This document shows positions 1 through 6,481 of a stretch of DNA of 10,680 nt, one piece after another. Each line of letters begins with the position of its first letter. Positions within the stretch are counted from its first letter, which is position 1. Source of the DNA: Rhodospirillaceae bacterium UBA4468 (GTDB lineage: Bacteria > Pseudomonadota > Alphaproteobacteria > Rhodospirillales > Casp-alpha2); contig DGOK01000127.1 in NCBI GenBank assembly GCA_002389385.1, forward strand, positions 1 to 10,680. Direction: 5' to 3'. Position numbers and translations under genes: made by a program. A model generated the notes under the pieces. That model was not told the DNA's origin, did not search any database, and was given only the letters and a program-made list of their open reading frames with translations.

Positions 1-489
1 TGCGATTTCGCAAAGACTGCCTGACGAGTCGTTGATGAAGTTCCCGCAAGAATAAATTTTCCAGGCTTTTTCGAGAAATCGTCCCACGTCACACATGGAG
101 TTTACTTCGGCGTCTCGGTATTGCTCTTGGCGCTCGAGGAACGTGGTTTTGTCCAAGCCACCGGTCTTTGGGTCACCAAACATGCCCAGGTACGTTGATA
201 CAGGGTCCAGGTTATCGACTGAAATATTGTGATTAATATATATGGAATCTGAACGCAAAAGATCAGCCACAAAGGGGTCAGTACGCATGATCCGAAATTT
301 AATATTGTCCAGAATATGCTCAGCCAGATACGTCGTGCCGATCCGATAATCAGCAGAATAATGGAACCAGTTTGCATGGCGCCGCAGTGATGTCGACAGC
401 ATGGTTTTCCCAACGCCGGACATACCCAGTAGCGTTATCGCGTGGGGTAATGCTTTAAATTCCTCAAAAGATGGCAATGTGCTGGACAT
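1..489 (-). CDS. P-loop ATPase, conserved in alphaproteobacteria (N-terminal 163 residues, partial)
   Basis: The minus strand is open from an ATG at 489-487 to the window edge, giving 163 codons without a stop, so the C-terminal part lies outside. A Walker A motif, GMSGVGKT, sits at residues 22-29, right after a short N-terminal segment. Later stretches include FHYSADYRIGT, the segment NISVDNLDPVSTYLG, and SSGSLCEIA near the edge. I associate this pattern with an uncharacterised alphaproteobacterial ATPase family of about 300 residues. That is from memory and untested. No function is known to me; the P-loop shows nucleotide binding only. No transmembrane segment is visible. It is transcribed away from the aor operon with 316 bp between the start codons. 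I see no clear Shine-Dalgarno before the ATG. A shorter open frame in the same region in another frame is a shadow of this gene. Confidence 0.8.
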   Translation of the reverse strand, partial: MSSTLPSFEEFKALPHAITLLGMSGVGKTMLSTSLRRHANWFHYSADYRIGTTYLAEHILDNIKFRIMRTDPFVADLLRSDSIYINHNISVDNLDPVSTYLGMFGDPKTGGLDKTTFLERQEQYRDAEVNSMCDVGRFLEKAWKIYSCGNFINDSSGSLCEIA

Positions 490-687
490 TGGATACTCGC
501 AATTCGTTGACGTTTTGACCGCACCATAGTTGGTTTTGTGGGCTTTAGACAGAATTTCGCGTCAAAAATAGCTGGCGTCAAACGATGAAGCCTAAAATCC
601 TCACAAGTTCGCTATTATACAGCAACATCGCAAAGAAATTGATTGTAGTGTAACAGGGTTTGAATGCTATTATTAACAAGCAGGGAG

Positions 688-704
688 AGTGTTACTGTAA
701 TACT
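688..704. promoter_or_regulatory. 17-bp near-palindrome, candidate operator of the aor operon
   Basis: AGTGTTAC-T-GTAATACT is an inverted repeat with a single central base. Seven of eight pairs match and the fourth is G opposite T. Its core TTACTGTAA is a perfect 9-bp palindrome. It is centred about 56 bp upstream of the transcription start expected from the -10 at 740-745. Related half-sites occur at 647-654 and 728-735. This looks like a site for a dimeric transcription factor, but I cannot name one. It does not match FNR (TTGAT-N4-ATCAA). Confidence 0.45.
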
Positions 705-727
705 TAGGATCACGCAAAAAGCGGACC

Positions 728-735
728 AGTATTAC
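728..735 (+). promoter_or_regulatory. Half-site AGTATTAC next to the aor -10
   Basis: AGTATTAC is the exact reverse complement of the right arm (GTAATACT) of the palindrome at 688-704. It starts 40 bp after that palindrome's left arm and ends 4 bp before the TATAAT. A third related copy, AGTGTAAC, lies at 647-654, 41 bp before the palindrome. The spacing of about four helical turns would put all three on one face of the DNA. Confidence 0.35.
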
Positions 736-739
736 GATC

Positions 740-745
740 TATAAT
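740..745 (+). promoter_or_regulatory. Consensus -10 element for the aor operon
   Basis: TATAAT matches the sigma-70 -10 consensus exactly and would start transcription near 752, leaving a leader of about 54 bases before aorA. No -35-like hexamer is found 16-18 bp upstream, where the sequence is A-rich (around 716-723). That suggests a promoter needing an activator, fitting the repeated boxes upstream. An AT-rich chance match is possible. Confidence 0.4.
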
Positions 746-805
746 TTAATGCCGCATTCTTCCCAGATTTTTTGAATGACCCGAATTCCCAGGGAAGGAA
801 CAGCG

Positions 806-1282
806 ATGCAAAAATCACTCAGTATTGATCCAGATAAGTGTACAGGATGTCTACAATGCGAACTCGCATGCTCGTACGACAACGAGAATGCATTTAATCC
901 GGCAAAATCACGGATCAAGATTTTCACATTCCATGATAAGGGCCGTTTCGTGCCTTACACATGTACGCAGTGCTACGAAGCATGGTGTATGCATGCATGT
1001 CCTGTTGATGCGATCACACTCGATAAAGGGACAGGGGCGAAAATCGTCCATGATAATCTCTGCGTTGGCTGCAAGGTCTGCACGATTGCCTGCCCATTTG
1101 GCACCATCAATTACAACGCTGACACTGGCAAAGTGATCAAATGCGATCTGTGCGAAGGCGAGCCGGAATGTGCCAAGGCATGCCCGACAGACGCGATCAC
1201 GTACGTCGATGCGAATTGGACCGGGCTTGAAAAAATGCGCGCCTGGGCGGAAAAAACCGATGCTGGACAAGCTTCAGCTTAA
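806..1282 (+). CDS. aorA: Ferredoxin-like four-[4Fe-4S] subunit of aldehyde oxidoreductase, AorA
   Basis: A 158-residue protein with sixteen cysteines in four cluster motifs: C12-C15-C18-C22, C53-C56-C61-C65, C86-C89-C92-C96 and C113-C116-C122-C126, each but the first ending in CP. This is the DmsB/HycB-like layout for four [4Fe-4S] clusters. It lies directly upstream of aorB and aorC, matching the AorA subunit of the Aromatoleum AOR, which passes electrons from AorB to AorC. In that enzyme AorA is reported to oligomerise into a filament; whether this protein does so is unknown. I chose ATG 806 because AAGGA at 795-799 is 6 bases upstream. An in-frame ATG at 776 would add ten residues of no family resemblance. 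No signal peptide or Tat motif is seen, so the complex should be cytoplasmic. AorB starts 16 bases after the stop. Confidence 0.9.
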   Translation: MQKSLSIDPDKCTGCLQCELACSYDNENAFNPAKSRIKIFTFHDKGRFVPYTCTQCYEAWCMHACPVDAITLDKGTGAKIVHDNLCVGCKVCTIACPFGTINYNADTGKVIKCDLCEGEPECAKACPTDAITYVDANWTGLEKMRAWAEKTDAGQASA

Positions 1283-1298
1283 ATAGGAGGACGAGATA

Positions 1299-3146
1299 AT
1301 GGCATGGGCTAAAAAACTTCTCCGCGTGAACTTAACGGCGGGGACGATTTCCGAAGAAGCGCTCAACATGGATTGGGCAAACAAATATCTTGGCCAACGC
1401 GGCTTGGCGACGAAGTATTTCGTTGAAGAGGTCGACCCAAAGGTCGATCCACTCAGCCCCGACAACAAGATGATTATGGCGACAGGGCCATTGACGGGCA
1501 CATGCGCGTCAACTGCTGGTCGCTATTCAGTGATTACCAAAGGTGCTCTTACGGGTGCGATTGCGTGTTCAAACTCTGGCGGTTTCTTTGGCAACGAAAT
1601 GAAAAATGCTGGATACGACATGGTGATCTTTGAAGGTGCGTCAAAAACACCTGTGTATCTGTTCATCGACAATGACAATGCACAGCTTATTGATGCTTCT
1701 GATATGTGGGGCACGAGCGTTTGGGACACCGAAGACAAGATTAAAAGCGATCATCAGGACCCAATGATTCGTGTCGCATCAATCGGCATCTCTGGCGAAA
1801 AAGGCGTGAAGTACGCCTGTGTCGTCAATGATTACCACCGTGCTGCGGGACGATCCGGTGTGGGTACTGTCATGGGCTCAAAGAACCTGAAGGCCGTTGC
1901 TATTCGTGGCACGAAGGGTGTGACCGTTAAAGACCCGGTGCGTTTCTTTGAGGCCGCAAACGCGGGCAAAGCTGTATTGGCTGGAAACCCTGTGACGGGT
2001 GAAGGCCTTCCGGCATTTGGCACACAAGTCTTGATGAACGTGATCAATGAGACAGGGGCGCTACCATCGCAAAACCACCGAGATGTTCAGTTCGATGGTG
2101 CACATGCGATATCAGCCGAAGCTATGGCTGAGCCACGCGAGTCGGATGGTAAGCCTAACCTGGTTCGAAACGCGGCGTGCTTTGGGTGCACCATTGCGTG
2201 TGGCCGTATTTCGACGATCGACCGGACCCACTACACTGTTGCCGAACGTCCTGAATACCAGGTTGCGTCGGGTGGCCTCGAATATGAAGCCGCATGGGCG
2301 CTGGGTGCCGCAACAGGTGTTGATGACCTTGATGCACTGACGTTTGCCAACTTCATCTGTAATGAGCAGGGGTATGATCCAATTTCCTTTGGTGCCACTG
2401 TTGGTGCAGCGATGGAGCTTTATGAAATAGGCGCAATCACGGACAAGGAAACGGGTGGTATTGAGCTCAAGTTTGGAAGTGCAAAGGCACTGACGGATCT
2501 GGCTGAATTGACAGGTAAAAGCGAAGGCTTTGGTGCCGAAATTGGTCTTGGGTCGAAGCTTCTATGTGAAAAGTATGGTCACGGTGAACTTTCAATGTCT
2601 GTTAAAGGACAAGAGTTCCCAGCTTATGATTCACGTGGTATCCAAGGCATGGGCCTCACCTATGCAACCTCGAACCGCGGTGCTTGCCACTTGCGTTCGT
2701 ACACAGTTGCGTCTGAGGTTCTTGGTATCCCTGAGAAAACTGATCCTTTGGTTCATGAAGGCAAGGCTGGCCTGGTTAAGGCGTTTCAGGATGCAACGGC
2801 TGTATTTGATAGTGCAGGTATTTGCGTCTTCACATCGTTCGCATGGTCATTGGAAGACGTTGCACCACAAATTGATGCAGCGTGCGAAGGTGACTGGTCT
2901 GTTGAAACACTTCTTGAAGTGGGTGAGCGGATTTGGAACCTCGAGCGTAACTTTAATAACGCTGCTGGATTTACGGCTGCGGATGACAAGTTGCCAGAGC
3001 GATTGATGAAAGATGCTGCGAAAACCGGTCCTGCAAAAGGATTGACCAGTCAGCTCGATAAAATGCTGCCGGAGTATTATCAGCTCCGTGGCTGGACAGC
3101 TGATGGTGTGCCAACCAATGAAACGTTGGGACGTCTCGGTCTTTGA
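1299..3146 (+). CDS. aorB: Aldehyde:ferredoxin oxidoreductase catalytic subunit, AorB (tungsten enzyme family)
   Basis: A 615-residue, full-length member of the AOR family. These enzymes oxidise aldehydes to carboxylic acids, or reduce acids, at a tungsten (rarely molybdenum) bis-pyranopterin. The N-terminal pterin-binding domain is typical, with GPLTGT, SNSGGFFG and GRSGVG (184-189). The family [4Fe-4S] ligands are visible as C294-x2-C297-x3-C301 plus C509. Likely active-site residues lie in LEYE (E328/E330) and RGACH (H464), judged by position against archaeal AOR. PAYDSRG at 441-447 is another family signature. A strong AGGAGG at 1285-1290 stands 8 bases before the ATG. Its place between a four-cluster ferredoxin and an FAD subunit marks the bacterial AorABC type rather than the archaeal stand-alone form. 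The metal and the preferred aldehyde cannot be read from sequence. Confidence 0.95.
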   Translation: MAWAKKLLRVNLTAGTISEEALNMDWANKYLGQRGLATKYFVEEVDPKVDPLSPDNKMIMATGPLTGTCASTAGRYSVITKGALTGAIACSNSGGFFGNEMKNAGYDMVIFEGASKTPVYLFIDNDNAQLIDASDMWGTSVWDTEDKIKSDHQDPMIRVASIGISGEKGVKYACVVNDYHRAAGRSGVGTVMGSKNLKAVAIRGTKGVTVKDPVRFFEAANAGKAVLAGNPVTGEGLPAFGTQVLMNVINETGALPSQNHRDVQFDGAHAISAEAMAEPRESDGKPNLVRNAACFGCTIACGRISTIDRTHYTVAERPEYQVASGGLEYEAAWALGAATGVDDLDALTFANFICNEQGYDPISFGATVGAAMELYEIGAITDKETGGIELKFGSAKALTDLAELTGKSEGFGAEIGLGSKLLCEKYGHGELSMSVKGQEFPAYDSRGIQGMGLTYATSNRGACHLRSYTVASEVLGIPEKTDPLVHEGKAGLVKAFQDATAVFDSAGICVFTSFAWSLEDVAPQIDAACEGDWSVETLLEVGERIWNLERNFNNAAGFTAADDKLPERLMKDAAKTGPAKGLTSQLDKMLPEYYQLRGWTADGVPTNETLGRLGL

Positions 3147-3154
3147 TGGAATAA

Positions 3155-3178
3155 GGGAAAGGGCTTAGGTCCTTTCCC
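3155..3178 (+). other. Hairpin between aorB and aorC
   Basis: GGGAAAGG and CCTTTCCC form a perfect 8-bp stem around an 8-base loop, 8 bases after the aorB stop. No run of T follows, so it is not a normal intrinsic terminator. It sits in the widest gap of the operon (56 bases to the aorC start). It may protect the 3' end of a processed aorAB message or tune aorC expression. Confidence 0.6.
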
Positions 3179-3202
3179 GACCATCGCCTTGGAGGAATGA
3201 CA

Positions 3203-4450
3203 ATGACATATGTGATTATTGGCGCTGGCCCTGCCGGGGTAACGGCTGCGGATACCTTGCGCAAAGCGGACCCAAAAGCCGACATCGTGATGATTGGCTC
3301 AGAGCCTGAGCCGCCCTATTCACGCATGGCGATCCCTTATGTGTTGACGGGATTGATCGCGGAAGAGGGGACGTATCTTCGTAAAGAAGAGGGCCACTAC
3401 GACAAGAATGCAATCCAGTATCGCCAAGGCGAAGCTGAGAGCATCGACCCGAAAAATAAGGTTGTGAAACTCAAGGGTACCGATGATCAGCCTTATTCAA
3501 AACTTTTGATCGCAACGGGTGCAAGCCCTGTGAAGCCGCCAATTGATGGTCTTGATCTCAAGGGCGTGCATCATTGTTGGACCCTTGAAGATTGCCGTAA
3601 CATCATGAAATTTGCCGATAAAGGCGCTGATGTTGTCTTGATGGGGGCTGGCTTTATTGGCTGCATCATCATGGAGGCCTTGGCCGAACGAGGCGTAAAC
3701 CTGACCGTCGTTGAGGCACTGGATCGTATGGTGCCGCGTATGATGAACGAAGCTGCGGGCAACATGGTCAAAGCCTGGTGCGAAAAACAGAACGTTAATG
3801 TTCATACATCAACCAAAGTGACCAAGCTTGAGGCGTCTAAGGACCCAGAAGACACGCTGGTTGTTGATTTGGATAACGGTAAACAAATCCCGGCGCATCT
3901 CGTTGTGGTCGCGACAGGTGTCAAATCGAATATTGATTTCGTTGATGGCGCAGGCTTGAAAACGGATCAAGGTATTTTGGTCGATGAATGCATGCGCACA
4001 AGCGTCGATGATATCTATGCGGCTGGCGATTGTGCACAGGGGCCTGATTTTTCAACCGGTGGCTGGGCTGTGCATGCCGTACAGCCAACGGCCGTCGATC
4101 ACGGGCGTATTGCAGGGCTTAATATGGCCGGCAAGTCTGCACCGTTTAAAGGCAGCTTGAATATGAACGTGCTGGATACAGTCGGTCTGATCTCGGCCAG
4201 CTTTGGTAAATGGGATGGGATTGAAGGCGGCGATCATGCTGAGGTGATCGATACAGAAAACTTCAAATATATGCGGTTGGAATTCGATGGCGACAAAATC
4301 ATCGGTGCACTGTCGCTTGGTCGCACGGATCAGATTGGCGTGTTGCGGGGTCTTATTCAGACCGAAATCGCGCTTGGTCCATGGAAAGAGCGCTTGATGG
4401 AAAACCCACACCTCATTGCCGACGCATACGTTGCTTGTTCCCAACAGTAA
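3203..4450 (+). CDS. aorC: FAD/NAD(P)-dependent oxidoreductase subunit of AOR, AorC
   Basis: A 415-residue pyridine nucleotide-disulphide oxidoreductase family protein. The FAD-binding Rossmann fold opens the protein with GAGPAG at residues 7-12. The NAD(P)-binding fold follows with GAGFIG at 148-153 and an acidic end of strand two (VVEA). The second FAD motif ends in YAAGDCA with D276. No redox CxxxxC pair is seen near the N-terminus, which argues against a disulphide reductase and fits a ferredoxin reductase-type subunit. In the Aromatoleum AOR complex, AorC carries FAD and reduces NAD+ with electrons from AorA. An ATG at 3197 is in frame, but GGAGG at 3191-3195 is only 1 base before it and 7 bases before ATG 3203, so I start at 3203. 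AorD begins 15 bases downstream. Confidence 0.92.
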   Translation: MTYVIIGAGPAGVTAADTLRKADPKADIVMIGSEPEPPYSRMAIPYVLTGLIAEEGTYLRKEEGHYDKNAIQYRQGEAESIDPKNKVVKLKGTDDQPYSKLLIATGASPVKPPIDGLDLKGVHHCWTLEDCRNIMKFADKGADVVLMGAGFIGCIIMEALAERGVNLTVVEALDRMVPRMMNEAAGNMVKAWCEKQNVNVHTSTKVTKLEASKDPEDTLVVDLDNGKQIPAHLVVVATGVKSNIDFVDGAGLKTDQGILVDECMRTSVDDIYAAGDCAQGPDFSTGGWAVHAVQPTAVDHGRIAGLNMAGKSAPFKGSLNMNVLDTVGLISASFGKWDGIEGGDHAEVIDTENFKYMRLEFDGDKIIGALSLGRTDQIGVLRGLIQTEIALGPWKERLMENPHLIADAYVACSQQ

Positions 4451-4465
4451 TAGACGTCAGGTAAA

Positions 4466-4717
4466 ATGAAAGTTCGTATAAAGCTCTACGCTTCTCTGGC
4501 CGAATACTTGCCCATGGGCGCGGTCAAGAATGAGGCTGACCTCGAAGTCTGCGATAAGGCGACACCGACGCAGATCATTCTGCGGTTAGGCTTGCCCGAA
4601 AAGATGTGCCACATGGTTCTGATCAATGGTGTTTATATCGCACCGGATGAGCGGGGAAGTACTTCCCTTGCGGTTGGTGATCATCTGGCAATTTGGCCGC
4701 CTGTTGCGGGCGGGTAA
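4466..4717 (+). CDS. aorD: MoaD/ThiS-like small sulfur-carrier protein, AorD
   Basis: An 83-residue beta-grasp protein of the MoaD/ThiS size. It opens with a strand typical of the family (KVRIKLYASLAEYLP) and contains the conserved VLINGVYI segment and the late VGDHLAIWPPVAGG, ending in Gly-Gly at the very C-terminus. The Gly-Gly tail is adenylated and thiocarboxylated by an E1-like partner in MoaD. In the AOR context it presumably supplies sulfur for the pterin dithiolene, or acts as an AOR-dedicated copy of MoaD. No MoaE or MoeB partner is encoded in this window. The gene starts 15 bases after aorC, with only a weak AGG in front of the ATG, suggesting re-initiation from the upstream gene. 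Confidence 0.85.
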   Translation: MKVRIKLYASLAEYLPMGAVKNEADLEVCDKATPTQIILRLGLPEKMCHMVLINGVYIAPDERGSTSLAVGDHLAIWPPVAGG

Positions 4718-4735
4718 CATGAGACCAGAAACTCT

Positions 4736-5035
4736 ATGAGCTCTGATCCTATTGTTATTCAAAAACAGATGGGCATTACACATGCAGAGTTCATGCGTTT
4801 ACTCTCGCGTGCGCTTGGCTCTGACGATTATACAATAAACGGTAAGGTCATAGATTATTCACCTAAGCCAGGCGCGTCGTTCAATATTCAATTGGGCACT
4901 GAGAGTGTTCGGCAAATAGCGCTCATGAAAATGCCAACAATGCCCGTCACGTTGACGATTGTTGGCATCAGTGATGATCAACGCGCAGCCATGTTATTGC
5001 GGTTCGACCGCGCTTATCAGCGTGGCGGTGGGTAA
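4736..5035 (+). CDS. Unrecognised 99-residue protein with Gly-Gly-Gly C-terminus, last gene of the aor operon
   Basis: I do not recognise a named family. The protein is soluble, with no signal peptide, membrane segment or cysteine. The N-terminal third (ITHAEFMRLLSRALG) looks helical. The middle and later parts contain short beta-like runs (ASFNIQLG, MPVTLTIVG), followed by a helix (DQRAAMLLRFDRAYQ) and the tail RGGG. It begins 18 bases after aorD on the same strand, so it is almost certainly co-transcribed and may act in AOR cofactor assembly or maturation. That role is inferred from position only. No good Shine-Dalgarno precedes ATG 4736. A six-codon ORF (4719-4739) fills the gap and its TGA overlaps the start (ATGA), which could couple translation. 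A later in-frame ATG at 4769 is an alternative start. A strong hairpin lies inside the gene. Confidence 0.75.
   Translation: MSSDPIVIQKQMGITHAEFMRLLSRALGSDDYTINGKVIDYSPKPGASFNIQLGTESVRQIALMKMPTMPVTLTIVGISDDQRAAMLLRFDRAYQRGGG
4931..4968. repeat. Strong interrupted hairpin inside the 3' part of the 99-residue protein gene
   Basis: ATGCCAACAAT (4931-4941) pairs perfectly with ATTGTTGGCAT (4958-4968). Inside it, CGTCA (4945-4949) pairs with TGACG (4953-4957) around a CGT loop. The two stems stack except for a three-base GCC bulge on the left arm, giving 16 pairs in 38 bases. On the plus strand it is followed by CAGTGATG, with no T-run. On the minus strand, where it lies about 70 bases past the der stop, it is followed by TTTCATG, at best a poor U-tract. 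Confidence 0.6.
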
Positions 5036-5037
5036 AT

Positions 5038-6450
5038 TTATCTGCCGGATTTAGCGTATGGGTTTTTACCAGATCGCGTGACAATCCGGAGCGGTATACC
5101 GTCCAAACCAAAGTCCTCACGTATACCATTTGCCAGATATCGCAAATAACTCTCAGGCAATTTTACCGCTGTAGACGAAAACAAATAGAACGTCGGTGGA
5201 CGTGTCTTAGCCTGCGTCGCATAACGAACAGAGAGCCGCTTACCGTGCGATCCCATCGGCGGTGGATGCGATTCCAGCATGCGCGATAACCAGCGGTTCA
5301 ACGCGCCTGTTGAGACACGCGTATTCCAAAGATCAAAGACTTCGAACACTGTTGGTAGTAGTTTGTCGACACCGCGACCTGTCAATGCGGACATGGTCAC
5401 AACGCGCACACCGCGAATTTGTTGTAATGACGTCTGGAGGCGATTTGTGATCTTCTCCATCGTCTCGTTTCGATGTTTCACTGCATCCCATTTGTTGACG
5501 GCAATGATGAGTGCGCGGCCTTCTTCAACGACCTTACGAGCAATCGTTAAATCTTGCTTCTCGAGAGTTTGATCGGCGTCGAGAACAAGCACGACCACCT
5601 GCGCATACTTGATCGCGCGGAAGGTATCGTTAACAGCTAAGTATTCGAGTTTTTCCTGTACACGTGCCTGCTTGCGGAGGCCGGCTGTGTCGACCAGCTT
5701 GATCTTGCGGCCTTCCCACTCCCAAGGTGTCGCAATCGCGTCACGGGTGATCCCTGCCTCAGGGCCCGTCAACATGCGCTCTTCGCCCAGTAATCGGTTT
5801 ACCAGTGTTGATTTTCCGGCGTTTGGGCGACCAACGATGGCGAGTTGCAAAGGTTGAGCCGCAATGACGTCATCGTCGTCTTCTTCGCCGCTATCGACAA
5901 AGACTTCATCATCGTCTTGCGCTAAATCAGGAGCGCGTGCAGCTTCTGCAAGCGCGCTTTCATGAAACTGAAGCAAGGCATCATAAAGCTCATCAATGCC
6001 CAAGCCGTGTTCCGCTGAGATCGCAATGGGCTCGCCTATGCCAAGGCTGTAGGCTTCCAGTAATCCAGCTTCGCTTTGTCTGCCTTCACATTTATTCACG
6101 CCAAGAATGATCGGGATGTTTTGTGTTCTGAGCCAATTGGCAAAATGTGAATCCGTTGGGGTGACACCGGCACGACCATCGATCAGTAAAAGCACAACAT
6201 CGGCATCACCAACGGCATGTTCAGTCTGTTGGCGCATGCGGCTTTCAATGCTGTCGCCAATGATATCTTCGAGGCCAGCTGTATCAAAGATGTTAAATTT
6301 CAGATCAGAAATAACACCTTCACCTTCACGGCGATCACGGGTGACACCTGGGGTGTCATCAACAATAGCCAACCGTCTGCCAACCAAGCGGTTGAACAGC
6401 GTCGACTTTCCGACATTTGGTCGGCCGATAACTGCGAGCGTAAAGGTCAT
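5038..6450 (-). CDS. der: Ribosome-associated GTPase Der (EngA)
   Basis: A 470-residue double-GTPase, full length for the family, required for 50S ribosomal subunit assembly. Domain one has GRPNVGKST (9-17), DTAG (56-59) and NKCE (119-122). A very acidic linker (about 178-194) follows. Domain two has GRPNAGKST (207-215), a second DTAG and NKWD. The C-terminal KH-like domain ends in a basic KNPYAKSGR. I start at ATG 6450-6448, because MTFTLAVIGRPNVGKS is the usual Der N-terminus. The same frame is open to 6585, but that extension would overlap bamB by about 100 bases and matches nothing. The start is 31 bases after the bamB stop, so it is the third gene of the operon. The stop lies 2 bp from the stop of the convergent aor operon. 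Confidence 0.97.
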   Translation of the reverse strand: MTFTLAVIGRPNVGKSTLFNRLVGRRLAIVDDTPGVTRDRREGEGVISDLKFNIFDTAGLEDIIGDSIESRMRQQTEHAVGDADVVLLLIDGRAGVTPTDSHFANWLRTQNIPIILGVNKCEGRQSEAGLLEAYSLGIGEPIAISAEHGLGIDELYDALLQFHESALAEAARAPDLAQDDDEVFVDSGEEDDDDVIAAQPLQLAIVGRPNAGKSTLVNRLLGEERMLTGPEAGITRDAIATPWEWEGRKIKLVDTAGLRKQARVQEKLEYLAVNDTFRAIKYAQVVVLVLDADQTLEKQDLTIARKVVEEGRALIIAVNKWDAVKHRNETMEKITNRLQTSLQQIRGVRVVTMSALTGRGVDKLLPTVFEVFDLWNTRVSTGALNRWLSRMLESHPPPMGSHGKRLSVRYATQAKTRPPTFYLFSSTAVKLPESYLRYLANGIREDFGLDGIPLRIVTRSGKNPYAKSGR

Positions 6451-6481
6451 ATCTAGTTTTCCAGGCTTCGGCTGTTCAGCG

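Larger units (their letters stand above)
490..805. other. Divergent intergenic region between the ATPase gene and the aor operon
   Basis: This 316-bp stretch contains no convincing coding sequence. The aor side (about 640-805) holds a consensus -10, a 17-bp near-palindrome and two related half-sites, listed separately. GCTATTAT occurs twice (611-618 and 666-673), and GCGTCAAA occurs twice (559-566 and 575-582), 16 bp apart. The second pair reads TTTGACGC on the minus strand, so it could supply -35-like elements for the ATPase gene, but I find no matching -10. I see no RNA gene or terminator here. Confidence 0.6.

Noticed and set aside
102..413. Hydrophobic-looking 103-residue minus-strand frame
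   Set aside because: It is out of frame within the P-loop ATPase gene, which stays open over the whole of 1-489 and has a clear Walker A motif.
639..673. TTGATT with TATTAT as an aor promoter
   Set aside because: The spacing is about 23 bp, too long for sigma-70, and the perfect TATAAT at 740 is closer to the gene.
776..805. Longer N-terminus for the ferredoxin subunit
   Set aside because: ATG 806 has AAGGA at proper distance and starts with the usual ferredoxin N-terminus; the extra ten residues have no support.
3155..3178. Hairpin after aorB as an intrinsic terminator
   Set aside because: No T-run follows and the operon continues with aorC, which has its own good Shine-Dalgarno.
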